The notes beneath the pieces are model-generated. The model did not search any database, was not told the DNA's origin, and worked only from the letters and a program-made list of their open reading frames with translations. Of a stretch of 64,000 nucleotides of DNA, positions 11,901-25,935 are shown in pieces. This DNA is from Dirofilaria immitis (lineage: Eukaryota > Nematoda > Chromadorea > Rhabditida > Onchocercidae), in contig JAKNDB010000092.1 of NCBI GenBank assembly GCA_024305405.1, positions 622,001 to 686,000 on the forward strand, written 5' to 3'. Numbering within the stretch: position 1 is the stretch's first letter; each line of letters starts with the position of its first letter. Made by a program: the position numbers and the translations under genes.

Positions 11901-14900
11901 ATGAGAGAAAAAAATTTCGCAGTATAGAAAGCGATGGTAAACGTATTAATAAAAATATAATGATTATAATATTAATATAAATAGACATGTATTTTGCAAA
12001 AATCAAATTTTGTCATCTGCAAAATTAAAATTTATTTTAGATTATAGAATTTCAAAACATAAGAGAAATAAACCTGATCTTGCTGCAATATGAAATGGTG
12101 TAACACCATTGCAATCGACCGATTTGAAATCCGCACCTTTGTCCACCAACTGCTTGCATAAAAGTTCATTTCGTAAACTACAGGCCCGATGCATTAAACC
12201 ACGAGAATTGTTATCGAATAATGTGACATCGCTTTTTGGTAATAATGCAAGAAAACAATCCAAAAACCGTTTGAAAGTGCAAGCATAATCGGTGTTCTAA
12301 AACGGAAGGAAAAAAAACAATTTTATAAACAAAGAATTTAATCTCGATCACAGAGTCAACAAAAGAATTTTAAAATGAACAGTAACTTTCATATAAAATT
12401 TTCATTGCAAACAAGTGAAAATTATAAGATACTGGAAAACAAAATGATGCTGATAATATCCTAATTACAATTAATATCCATCGTTGAAAAATTTATCAAA
12501 CCTTGATAAAGAATCTAAAACGTTGATATCTTTTTCCTTAAGCAATTCTACAGCAAGAGAAATACAGACAGTCCTTCCACATGCAGCTGCAGCATGCAAC
12601 GGTGTCATACCAAAATAATCTTTTCGCAACAATGCACGTTTTCGAATTGCTGTTCGCAAGAGGATATCTACACATCGCTGATAACCTACAATTTTGAGCT
12701 TCTCAATTATCACGTAAATTTCATATTCTAGAAAGCGATTTTTATTCCAATATGATTCAAGATAAGTTAATGATCTATAATTTCAACGCTGAATTCATCT
12801 TAAAAACATACACTGTAAATTTGCAGAAATTCATTCAGTTGTGTTTTTCAGAAGTATAATATTTCAGCAAACAAAAAAAAAAAAATCGATCGTTAAGCCG
12901 TATGAAGTTTGAATTTTTTTCGACAAAAAATTCAAACTTTTAAACTCACTTCTAAGCCGATTACATCTTTATTGGTATAAAACTTCTTACTAATAATGTG
13001 CATTCTACTTCCATTTCAATTCATAGACTAACAAAATTAATCTACAAAATAGTTTAAATTATTTGCCATTACTCAGACAAAATGTTTTATTATTAAACTC
13101 TTCTTGGAAGAATATAGCTAATAGAACACTAAAGATAATGCGAAAAAATTTCAGAGTTCTAAAAACTTTAACTTATCTGAACAATTTGCGTCAACTATAT
13201 GACTCTATAATTCATGATAAAATAATATGACATTCACCATATGACATAGCATAATGAATGGGAATTCGTTCCAGCGAATCCGTTTCAAGTCCTATAGTAT
13301 TACTAATTTTCGTTGTTTGTTCCTTATCAAGCGTCATAGAACGTGCATGATAAAAAGCTAATAGTTTTTGTAATAATTGGGCATGATTATAGCGAGCTGC
13401 TATATGATAAAGTGTTAGATGATAAGGATGTCGGGATGATGGAACAGTAACATCGGACATTGATTCTATCAACTGAAAATTTATTGAATTTAAATAAATA
13501 CTTCTAAAATACATACAAATAAAGTTTTAAATTAACGCAGCCAAATATTGCAATCACCCTATCATTTAGACTAATCTTGAACAACTTAAACAGTATAAAT
13601 AATTTTAAACAGTATAAAGACAGAATGTTCCGTTTAATTGAACCGTCTATCCATTACTTTAAATATCAACGAATTGTACAATTCGAATTTTATCTTTATA
13701 AGAAATTCAAACTGTAATGCAATCATATTTAAAGCAATAAAATAAAACTTTGTTAATAAAACGGAATATCTGCCCACAAGCAAAACTTCTTTCTTCCATG
13801 ATATTTCTAGATATCAGCATACAATATATATATTTCGTAATTTGAAAAATTACTTCCTACTAAACTTTTAAATTTCCAAATCCTTGTTATTTTAGTGTCA
13901 TGATGAAATGCTCAAATAAATCTCGAATGAGTTTAAAAGCAAAATGTATACAATATTACTATGAATAGTAGGACTTGAAACATACAAGTAAAGATGTCTC
14001 TAGATTGCCAGCTTTGACAGCATGATGTACGGGAAGAAAACCTGATTTATCTCTGATTTGTACAACTTTATCATCAGCACGTATTAATATTTTGGCACAC
14101 TGAAAACTTTATACGTTAAATTTAATAACTTATAACAGAATGTAAAAATCATTTGGAAAAATTTCCGTTTATATTAAATTTTCACAACTGCACATTCTCT
14201 ACATGTTTCTAAATTAATTTTTACACATCAATAAGATAAATTTGTCAAAAAACAAATCGACAATATTGTATCCTTTGTTGTAATTGCAAAATGGGTTACT
14301 CTAAATAGTAGAATAAAAACAACTAACGACTAATGCGAGATCTGAAGGTGATTGTACAGCATAATGTAACGGAGTATATCCTAATTGATCTTGTTCATTT
14401 GCATGAGCACCTGCAGCCAATAATTTCTGAATAGCAGGAAAGAAACCGCTTCGAGCAGCATAATGCAATGCAGATAAACCTTTGCAATCCACTCTTAATG
14501 CCGAAATATTGATTGAAAGTAAATAATCAATCATAAATTCACTGAAATAAAAAGTTGCGATGCAAATTATGCAAAATCTGCTTATAGCCTATCAAATACT
14601 TCAATGAAATATATTCTCTAACAATATTACTTCTGCGTATTATATGGTTATCAGCAACACAAAAATCGTTACGTGTAAAGATTTTTCTATATAATTCAAA
14701 AATAGTCGCCAAATTATTACATTCAATCTGGTTTCAACAAAAGAAATATTTAATAATATTTAATTAGATTTTTAAAAAGCTTTTTTTATAATTTGTTAAA
14801 ACTTTAAGATAAGTACACAAAAAGCTAACCTATTAGAGCTAGCAGATTGTGTCGCCATATGCAAAGCTGTTCGTCCGATACGATCTACTTCTTCAATGTT

Positions 14901-17900
14901 AGCCCCACTATTATAGAGCGTTCGTGCAACAACTACATAACCATGATAAGCAGCAAAATGTAAAGCAGTCAAGCCAGACTTTGTTTTTCTGGAAATTTTT
15001 AGAAAATAGAACTTAAATTAAAATGCTGTAATTTAGCCAGTTGAATGAGAAAATATAGAATACATTTTTAAGCTAAGAAATTAATCAACGATTTCTTTAA
15101 AAAATTTTGATTTTGACAGGCTTAATCTTGTACCATTGAAAAATAAATTATTTTATTGCTGCATGATTAAACAAAAAATGGAATCAGAAAAAAAAATGAA
15201 ATGAAAAAGTGATCAGATTAGAAAAAATAAAATACATATTGTAATCCGCTCCAGCAGCCAAAAGGTGCTTAACAATAAGATCATGACCATGTCTGGATGC
15301 CATATGAAGTGCTGTAATTCCTTGATTTGTTGTTGCATTTACTGATACGCCTTTGGCTATCAGCGATTTCGATCGTGCTATCCGGCCATATTCGCAAGCA
15401 AAATGTAAAGCTGTACTACCATCAGATGTTTGACAACCAATGTTATGAGTTACTTCAATTAGTAGCTGAAATTATAAATTCAGTTAAGTTTGATAAGAAC
15501 AAATAATAATTTATTTACCTAATATAACTATTTGCAGAGCATATATTTATAATGCTTCATATTCTCCTATAAAAATTCCACTCTTTTTTATAATGGTTTT
15601 ATCTACAGCCTCGTTTATTTTTGGCGATCTAAAGAAAGAATAACTTACAATTCCTGATCATTATCCAATACTTAATCATCACTATACATTACCCATCATG
15701 AAATGAAGCATAGGAATTCGCAATGGGTTTCCAGATTTCAAAAGACATTATTCCTTATCAAACGGTATTTGCTAATTGAATTAACAAAGATAATCAAAAA
15801 CAAACATTTATTCGTTAATAAATTAATAAAAATAATAATCACGTAAAATAAATTTTTGAACTCAATGCCAACCGAAATGAAAAAAATCTCCATGACAAAT
15901 AGTCTATTTTTCACCAAAAAAATTTTCATAAGTTCCTAAGTTTAAAATAATTTATAATACTGGAATCAAAAAACTTACATCACAACATAGGGTGCCTTCG
16001 GTAAAACCAGCAGCAATATGAAGAGGTATAAATCCATTGGAATAGCTTGCAAGAAATGGGTTAGCTCCATTGCTGATCAACCTAAACATATTCTACTTTA
16101 GCAAATGGATTCTATCATATTTTACAAAATTCCTTGTATTAAAGAGTTTTTTCAATAAATTTATTTTCAGTGACATTCGTTACTGGTAATACAAACGTAT
16201 TAAACTCCTAAGCCAAATTATCATAATCGTTAACAAATTCATTTTTAATCGTTTTGTTTTTTCCAAATTTAATTGGAAAAAATGAAAAATGGTTAACAAG
16301 CAAGCAAATCATTTACCAATAAAAAAATTTGCACCACTTAACTACTCAATGTTAACTGCATATTCTCTACATAGACATTTTATATCAGTATATAGACTTC
16401 ATTGAAGAATATACAAAATCATAAAACTTTTCTTGAAAAGTTTTCACAACAACCAAATAGTCAAATCATTTTTTCACTAATCTATGAGTTGTAATATCAA
16501 TAAAAAATCATAAATTATATCAAAAAAAAACTAATATTAATAAAAAGAGCAAACACACGTTTCAGCAACACGACTACGTCCATTTAGTACAGCATAATGT
16601 AGCGGAGTATAACCAGCAGCACACTGACTGTTTATGGATATTGATGTATTTTCTAGGACAAATTTTACAGATTCCAAATCACCAGACACTGCCGCATAAT
16701 GCAAGACTGTTCTCATCTGCTGATCGCGTGATTTTAGATCAGTACCACCATCGAAAAGTAGTCGTATGATATTACTATGCCCATTTAGAGCAGCCCAGTG
16801 CGCAGCAGTCATACCTCGCTTATTCCTGAAAAGAAGAAATAAGCTATCACTTATGATATATATTTAATTATTCAGATATTTATGATATATATTCAATTAC
16901 TTCATGCTATTTATTATTTTCAATAACTTCTATCACAATAGTAATTTAAAATAAATGAAAAGACTAGAAAAATTCTAAAATTCATAATGTAATAGATACT
17001 TGCATTCATAACAACTACTTGAACAATCCGATATAGCATATATATATTCTTGAATTCACTCCTGAACGATCCAAAACGATATGGTATAACTCAAAATCGA
17101 ATGCTATAGATTATTTCTTGCCTACTTTTTTCTTTGCCTATCATTTGAGTTATTAGCATTATTCCGTATATTTTTAATAATTCATATATATTAAAAAGTT
17201 GTAAAGAAAACCATATAAGAGAATACTCACTTAGTATTTGGGCTAGCTTTTTCTTTAACAAAAGCTCGACAAAAGCTGGATTTCCATAGGATGCTGCATA
17301 ATGAAGCGGTGGACAACCACCCCAATCTGGGCGATCTGAAATATTTTTATAACAAAAAAAAGTTTCTGCAAAAACAAATTTCTGTAAAATAATACCAAAA
17401 TTATTAACATTTAAAAGGAACTAATGCATGATCGATTTCAGCATATTCATTTAACAGAATATAAAATACCAGACAATTTTACAAATTTTGAGATAATGAT
17501 AACCAAGAGGATCGTAAGAGAAGAAAGCTACTTTTCTGCCTTACTTACAAGGACTATAATAAGTCCAAATTATTAATTGAAAATAAATATCAATTTTATC
17601 AGTTAAATTTAATATCTATTCTGGATATTTAATTGCAATCACTCTTGTTGCTTTAGGAGAAGAAACTAACGCCACAAACTTAAAAGACGAAATAAAAATA
17701 TTACTTACCAATAACTGAATCACAGTGCTCGAGAATTACCTCAGCACAACTTAATGCATTAACTTGCGCACATACATGCAATGAAGTCATGAATTGTTTT
17801 GTTGCACTATTTGGATTTGCACCACGATTGATTAACATTTTCAGTGTATTTGGATGATTACGAAGACAAGCTCTAGAGAATTTTCTAAGAATATTTCATA

Positions 17901-18751
17901 GAAAACTCAAGAATCCATAAAGTCAAATTTCAAATTACAACATACTCAAATTTTGTAAAATTAATCTTATTATAAAAGATATATTATATTAATCAAGAGA
18001 AGTAATATTCCGCCAATTCAAATTTTTACAGGCCAGTTTATTGCAAATATTATTTTAATTTTTTGAATATCAATCGTTTTAAATTTCTTTTAGCAAAATT
18101 TCTGAAACATTTGCTTATTAAAAAAATTTTACATTCAATATGTAATGATAATTGAACTAAGATGTATGCATCGAATTGCACTTTGTATATGATAATATTC
18201 ATATAGTAGTGCTAATTTTAGATTAACAGCAAAAGTTTGAAAAATGCACATTAAAAAATAAACCTTTGAAGTGGTGTAAACCATTCTCGATCACGTGCAT
18301 CAACTCTTGCACGTGCATCAACAAGTGCATTTACGATTGGATGATAACCGTAAAAGCTTGCTATATGTAACGGTGAAGTTCCATTCTCATCTACTTCGTT
18401 AACATCAATACCTTTCTCTATACATCCTTGTAATAACCTTAGATCATTTAGCAATGCAGCTTTCAACAATTCAGGCTAAAAATAGACAAAACAAATTCAC
18501 ATTTAAATATTAATTCAGTGTTTTATCTATTTTTAAATCTGCTCTTATATAAACTATCGAAGTTTTAAAGTATTACTTTACGTTGTTTTCCTATTTAAAA
18601 ATGAATGGAAAGTTTTCATTAATAAATATTTATTAAAATACTGATATCATATCCCAGTCAATTAATGTCTTATTGATAAATGAGAACCGAAAATAAGTAT
18701 AAAAATATGCAAAAAATAATTATAAAAAAGCACAACAAAACTTACATTCAT
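8927..18751 (-). CDS. long ankyrin-repeat protein, ANKRD28/44/52-like regulatory subunit of protein phosphatase 6
   Basis: Nineteen exons: 18751-18746, 18475-18264, 17872-17709, 17335-17231, 16825-16559, 16081-15979, 15465-15236, 14988-14830, 14541-14328, 14099-13986, 13472-13238, 12685-12502, 12296-12074, 11677-11478, 11125-10915, 10714-10531, 10333-10249, 9828-9714, 9030-8927 (TGA). Length is about 1,038 residues, near the roughly 1,050 of vertebrate ANKRD28. Ankyrin repeats (TPLHxAAxxG type) fill nearly all of it, and the order of blocks follows ANKRD28 from the first repeat (PELLKAALLNDL) to the acidic end ETEIEVEGDFY. In vertebrates these proteins bind PP6 catalytic and SAPS subunits and select substrates; that role is inferred here. 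Two exons need one added base each, in 5-base homopolymers at 12,262-12,266 and 17,248-17,252. The last intron has a GC donor. The start uses a 6-nt coding exon, the weakest part of the model. Confidence 0.88.
9031..9713 (-). other. GC-AG intron of the ankyrin gene
   Basis: The donor on the minus strand reads TTTG|GCAAGT (GC at 9,713-9,712) and the acceptor is TTTCAG at 9,031. Phase requires the exon to end at 9,714, giving TTT G|CA GCA. GC donors with strong flanks such as GCAAGT are a known minor class of U2 introns. No GT nearby keeps the frame. Confidence 0.7.
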
Positions 18752-18756
18752 TTTCG

Positions 18757-18762
18757 CTGAAT
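18757..18762 (-). other. possible spliced-leader acceptor of the ankyrin gene
   Basis: ATTCAG on the minus strand ends 5 bases before the ATG at 18,751 and the donor GTAAGT follows just 6 bases into the coding sequence. The untrimmed first exon would be only 11 nt, which is workable only if a leader is added in trans. An alternative upstream exon near 18,791-18,829 is also in phase. Confidence 0.35.
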
Positions 18763-21700
18763 GTAATGAAACATATTATAAATTCCTACCAATAATCTGT
18801 CTGCTAAAATTTTTGAATAATTCTCAGCCTAAAAATTATATCAAAGAAAAAAACAAACAAGCAGAAATCGATGTTTTATTAATCGATACTGAAATATATA
18901 TACAAGAAAGAAAGTAACAAAGAAAATATCAAATAAAATATTGGAAAAAGAGAACAGCAATCATATGAAATGAAAAATAGAAAAGCAAAAAAAACAGAAA
19001 GAAAACTAGCCATTGATTGAAAATTGAAATTAAGATAATAAATAGATTCTGAAAATTAAAAAATCATTGATCCATTCCGTAATGTATATATCGATTAATG
19101 ATTTATATCATATCTTTAACGATTCAAATTTTAAATTTAAATTTGAAAACTGAAAAATTTTTGTATCTATTACTTCATCAAATAATGAATTCAATCTTAT
19201 TTTCTCTCTTCCACATTCCAATAAATCACGCTATAAGCATTTAATTGGTGCGCTTTAATTTCACTTTCCTACTACTTTTCTTTTTCATTGCTTCTTACGT
19301 AAGTGAAATAATATAAAAATGGCAAGAGAGAATGGATTTTAATGAGAATTACAGATTTTAAAGATCAAAAAGATATATATTAAAAAGATATATTTAGCAT
19401 TGGCATAGTAGAGGAATTAACTGAAATTGAAATAGAAGAATTCAGAAAAATAAAAAAAAAATGAGAGATTATTTTTCCAACAAAATGTCTGATAAAGTAA
19501 AAAAAATTGAAATGAACAAAATAAGATTTGAATTTAAAATTAATACTAAAATTAGAACTTAAATAATCAATCATCGTTGAATTCGGCAAAATTGAGTATA
19601 AATTTAATGAAATAAGCGAACTTTTCTGTATAAAAATTAAATTTAAAATGCAAATATATTATAGCACATAAAATGAATGATATATTGAGTATAGAAAATA
19701 GGTTGCTAATTTAATATTAAATTCCCATATTTGAAATTAAATTACGCAATGATTAGCATAGTATGAACAATGTTGAAAGAAAAAAATCTCAATTGTACAG
19801 AGCATCATTTTACATCCTCTGCATCTCAACTTTTTCAACCATTTTTGATAAAGCTTAAGAAAAATTCACTTAAAGACTTTTACTAAAATTGATATCTTTT
19901 TCTTATACAATACGATAGTTTGTTTATGGCAAAAAGTATTTAAATCAAAGTTATAATTATTTTTCTGACGACATGTGACCTAGTAAATTAGTAAATTAGT
20001 TCTATCTAACTCTAATATTCTAATAAATTTTTATGAGTAATTCAAATGATGTTATATATTTAAATGAATAATTATATCTAAATTTCTCGATTTGAAAACC
20101 CAGCACCTTAGATTCGATCGATGAAACACAATCCAAACTAAAACATTCTTAATATCATAATATATGGGATATTTCTCCATTGATTCGTATACAGAGAAAT
20201 CGTCAAAGGAAATTATCAGGTGTTTTAGCTTATCGCAATAACAAGTGATGATAAGAAAAAATGATAACAGTATGTTGCCACTGATAATAATGTGATAAGA
20301 AATAATATTGTGATTGGAATTTTTGTAAACGGATTCCAATCAAATATTTCGGAAGCACAATTTTATCTAAAAATATCTCTATCCCGCCTATTTTCTTATT
20401 CAATTTGAATTTCAAAATTTTAATCCCCTTAATTCATAAATTCTTAACTAATTTAAATTCGAGAATTCAATCTTTTGAATTATCTCCGAATCACACTATC
20501 ATTTATGTCATTAAAAGTGATAATTTTCTTCTTACCTATCGTTATTTTAAGTCTCATTCTTTTTTCCTCTTGCCTTGTTACCTGATTAAAGCATATTCAT
20601 AACATGTAGAAATATGAATTTGAATACTAATAATATGTTTCAATCCCGATATATTTATTAATGTTAAAGAGTAATCAATACCGTGCAATGATACAGATGA
20701 ATTACTAATACCTTTAAGCAATCTGAAATACTAATAAAATAATTAACAATAGTTAGTCATAATTTATCATTATGATGACTAGGAAGTATGAAATATTTGA
20801 TAAAATAACTGATAATTATTAGTGATAATTTATTAAACATAATGATTTGCAAATAATAATACTAAACTAACTGAATGAGTAACAAGCAATACTAAATATC
20901 GGTCAATACATTTGTCATGAATTACTTATGTATTGATAATAAAATTATAATGAATGCAACTGATAAAAGCAAATAATAAGTAATACAAATGGATACTAAA
21001 ATAACTGATAACAGCATGTCATAGTTCAAATTAATTACGGCATTAAACTGATTAATAATTATTATCAGTGATTATTACAGATAACGATTTATAAATAGTA
21101 CTAAATACCGTTAATCAACTTGCAATAATTATTGGTAAACCAACAATTTACAACAATAAATACTCTCAATTTTTTTCCTTTATATTAATTATTAAACTAA
21201 AACTTGCAAGTTTGATAAAACAAGTGATAACATTTTATGATAAGAAACAAAATGTGACAAATAATTATTATGACAACTTATTACATATAATGATTAATAA
21301 ACAATACAAAATATTAGTCAATTAACTTATAATAATCATTGGTAGGTCAATATCAATATATAACAAATATATAACAAAGTAATAATATAACTAATAACAA
21401 TTGATTACTCACAACTCATGTCAATATCATACCAAAAAGGTGATAAAATGATTGATAACAGCCAATGATAAAGATAATATGATTCATTTATCCGATCTCT
21501 CCCAATAAAACAACCTTTCGAAAGAAACAATGAAACAAGAAAATGCTTACTCTTATTTTCTCTTCAAAATGCTCTCGGTCTTTGCTGTTACTATGATCAA
21601 CGATTTCTTCTGTTTTTATAGTTCTCCATCTCTCTCTCTCTTTTTACTTCACTAGAGTTATAATATTTTCAAAATTGTACGAATTCCCATCGTCTCTTTT

Positions 21701-22610
21701 AACACCAAGACTCTATAATATTCTCATCACATTGTCATCACCATATGCATGACGTCTGCTAATCTTTTCCGCACATTAGTAATGCTTGATGCTTTTGCAA
21801 TCCTCTATAACTGCTAACACTCTCTTCATAATGAAACTTATTTCTTCTACCCCCATTCTCTAACTACAATACTCTCGCGCTACCACGCTGTTCTGTGCCT
21901 TATTTTTATAGAATATTTTGTTAACAAGCTTTTTCTCGCTACGCAACGATGATTTCCCAGCTTGTAACAGTTGGGTCACTAAATGATAATATAGTCTCAA
22001 AGATTTCAACTTTTAATAAGTTAGAATTTTAATTTTTTATTGGCTAAGTTACTTCGTGTAATGTTTTGCTAAAATCTGTATGATTAATATGAATTCGTTT
22101 TTTCTACCACAAATTAAAAAGTCGATACTTAAATTCGAAATTAAATTTAAAAAAATAAGGCAGTATTAATGCTGTGTTCAACAATCAACGATGTAGAACT
22201 TTCAAAATGAATCACAAATATGAAATCAAATATGACAAACGACTTTTTATTTGTTGTTTTTCAAAAGAAATATATTTGTAGTTTTGAATTATTTAATTAT
22301 TCGAGATTACTTAACTATATAGTTTTTCCCAATAATTACAAAATTCTATTCGGATGGTTGTTAATAATACATAATTTAAATTCTATAGATGACAGATTAA
22401 TTAGTTACTGTTTGATTTTATTTCAGTCAATGTAGAATATGACGGTATTTGTCTTTGTAGTAAAATATTCATATATGAATTGGATGAAATGGTTTAATAG
22501 GTGGAATTATTTTCTGATTTGATATGATATGATGGATTATCGCCAATAATGTCGTATTTACTGCAGCCATCAAAATATTTCATTATCTCAATTATTACTA
22601 AAAAAAAATT

Positions 22611-23366
22611 AAAAATCGATTTAGCGTTATTCGTTTTCTTCATTTCTTTTTGTTCCAGCTATTTAAAAATGATCATTTCTTTGAGTGTTAGTATCAATTA
22701 CTTAAACATCGTGATTCTCCAAAAATTTTAATAAAAAATCATGATTTCTATATATACTAAAAATTATTTTGAGCTAATGTTATCATATTTTTCGCTTTAT
22801 TATTAATATTTCCCAGAAAGGAAATGTAATGCCAATTTATTTTAATCACAAGCAACCATAACTGAAAATTGTTTGCTTAATATTATAACGTATCATAATT
22901 AAAGACTAAAAATGATATCGTGATTACAGAATATCACAACTCGATATTTCATAGCATCATGATTACAGAATACCATAATTAAATATTTACTAAATAATAG
23001 ATTTTAACTGGAAAATTATTATTGGAATAAGAAAAGAAAAATGAAAAATTGATCTTAGATAGAACTAAATATAACAAATAGATGCGATAAAGTCAAATAA
23101 GAAATGGATATTTTAATTGATATATGAAAATAATTAGACAATGATTGTAAAATGAATTTAACAATTTTACTAGATACTAGCGAAAAATATGATAATATTA
23201 GCTCAAAATAATTTTTTTAGTGTATATAGAAATCATGACTTTTTATTAAAATTTTTAGAGAATCACGATATTTAAGTAATTGATACTAACATTCAAAGAA
23301 ATGATCATTTTTAAATAGATGGAACAAAAAGAAATCAAGGAAACGAGTAACGCTAAATCGATTTTT
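22611..23366. mobile_element. foldback (large inverted repeat) element
   Basis: The left arm 22,611-22,796 reappears in reverse complement at 23,179-23,366 with about 93% identity by eye. Shared landmarks include AAAAATCGATTTAGCG at the outer end and ATCATATTTTTCGCT at the inner end. The spacer of about 380 bases is AT-rich with no coding sign. Long arms with a short non-coding spacer fit a non-autonomous foldback or MITE-like element. No transposase or clear target-site duplication was seen. Confidence 0.65.
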
Positions 23367-24819
23367 ATTTTCTTTTTTTCCATAAAAATTTATGATGAAA
23401 CGAAAAAATTTGATTTTGGAAATTAAATTTGTTTATCAAAAAAATCATTTAAACACAGTTATAAAATTTAAATTTTCATTATTTAGGTAAAATAAAACAT
23501 TTTAAATCTAAAAATCATTGCCACTAATTCTTTTAATATTGTAATATCGAAGCACACATTCTACTAATTATATATTTAAAAAAAGAAACGAAAAAAATCG
23601 AAATAACTTATTATTTCAGAATGTCAAATGGTTCGAGATGTAGCAAATTTTTGTTAAAAATAAAAACATTCTTCCTGTTTTCAAAATCAGAAATCAAAGA
23701 CTGAAATAAGAAATGAAAAATTGAAAAATTAGTAAAAATTTTTTTAAAAAGTAATGAATTTACTTTTCACGCTGTAATTTATTTCGTTTTCACTATCACA
23801 AATTATTCAAATTTCTGTTTTGAGAAATAAAAGAAAAAAATACATTATTTTTTTCCAATGAAAATTTGCTATACTTTTCGATACTTTCGAAATTTTTAAA
23901 ATTAACAAATTTGTTTTTTCTTTTTTCATTTAATTATATTATTGAAATTCGAATTAAAACGATTTATATTGAAAGTTTGAAAATTTTTGAGAAATTTGAC
24001 AAATTATTGTTAATTCGATTTAACTTTTAATTTTAATCGATAAATATCTTTTGATGCAATTTACAAAAAAATAAAAATAAGAATAAAAAGGCCCTTGAAA
24101 ATTGCAAATCGATGAAATTAATTTCCTTTCTTTCGTTATTTTTCTTTTTCAACTTTTTTTCTTCATACTTATAACCATCGATGCTAGTCAAAAAAATTTA
24201 TTTTTCAGTTATCAATTCGTCTATAACTGAAATTTATCAGTGTCATCTCTTCATAAATTTCATGTAACTAGTAAATTTTGGAAAACTTGAATTGATCAGC
24301 CAGATCACTCATTAAATAATCAATCAAATTTTTGAAATGATATTTCCTTATAATTACAAAACTTTAGAAAGTAAATTGTAATGTTTTAGTTGATTAATTA
24401 AATTTCTTAGTAAATAATCAATCGAATTTTTGATGTCTAATTGATTAAATTTTTAGGCAATTAATCGATCAAATTATTAATAATTAATTTGATCAAATTA
24501 ATAAAGATATGATGTTTATTGCTATCCTTCAAATATTTATCAAAAATATTTTGCTAAAGTAATTCATCCCTAATTTCATGGCAGACTCTTTCATATAATA
24601 CTGTGAAAGAGAATAGAACATTTTTTGCAAGCTTGAATTAAACTTTTTAATTTGATTTCTTCAAATAAACAAGTTATTTTGAAATGAGCGATCAATCGAA
24701 TCGATAAATATTTGAAAATTTGGAATTTATATAAATATTAATGTTCTTGGGAAATTGCTAAATTTGCTCGCATTATTTTTGAAAATTCGAAATATTGGGA
24801 AATTTTTTATGTTCCACGA

Positions 24820-25140
24820 TAATAACACCGAGATATACTCTCGGGATATACTTATTCTCGAGAACATATTTCATTTCTTCGATAGTATATTTTAATTAGA
24901 GGGAATATAGTAGAATTTCGTCAAATTCAATATTGCTCAACTTCTATCAATCAGTGCATAAAATAAATTCTTTCCTGAGATCTCTCGCGAGTTAAGAAAT
25001 CTTGTAAAGGATCAATTTCACGTTACTGTTGCAAGTCAGATGTTATGCTGCAACAGTGGCCGTAAAATTTGAAGTATTTCTCCGATATCGGTTACTTCTT
25101 GCTAGACATGGAGATTGTGGTAACTTTCGTTTCCCGAGAA
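24820..25140. promoter_or_regulatory. CpG-enriched patch, candidate regulatory region
   Basis: Within very AT-rich DNA this patch contains repeated CTCGGGA/TCTCGAGAA/CCCGAGAATTCTCGA motifs, some palindromic, and many CpG steps. It lies about 1.4-1.6 kb before the cul-3 start. A promoter or enhancer role is inference only. Confidence 0.2.
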
Positions 25141-25935
25141 TTCTCGATAGTTTGATGATTTCTTCATATGAATCTTGCAATTATATGTGTACTGAGATTT
25201 GCTAACAAGTATTTCTTGAATTTTACAAAGTTCGAAATTTTATTAAAAATGATAATTTGCATGAATGAAAGATCAAAGATATTTGCAATATTTGCTTTCA
25301 CAAAACTTTTGTAACATATCTTTCGACAGGAAGATATCTAATTTTAATTGTCAATTTAGTGAATTAAAAATTTTATGTATTCTATTCAAAAAATTGTTAG
25401 TATACAAAGAGTTGAAATTTTAATATTTTCTTTTTTAAAGAATGAAATTTTTAACGTAATTTTTTTTAATACTAATAGTTATTGTGTAGTATGTATATGT
25501 TTGTTTTAGCGTATTCACGTCAAGTTTTTACTCACACTCACATATTTATTTCTGCATTTTTTCTATGAAATGAGGTTAAGTTTTTTTGTTTGTCTGTTTG
25601 TTTTTAATATATTAAAATTTTTGAATTAAAATAGTAAATCATACTTCAATTGATACATTTTGTGAGTCAAAAATAAAAAATTCGAAATCGATCAAAAATA
25701 GGGCTAGTATTATTAAAATATGCTTTACAGATGAGAATTAAAAATGGTATTTTTATCGTTTGAAAATTAAAAATTAGATATTGAATAATACAACTGTTAT
25801 TTTGCGTTAAGTTAAACTTTTTGCTTAACTTTGCGTAATCAATTTGCTATCCAATTCTAATAGAAATTTATCTCATCACAAATTAATAATATTATCGTAT
25901 TCTGCCTCTAACATATTCATCTTCTATCTTTCTTG

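Noticed and set aside
15738..15929. 63-codon minus-strand frame between ankyrin exons
   Set aside because: It lies wholly in an intron, and the flanking exons join in phase without it.
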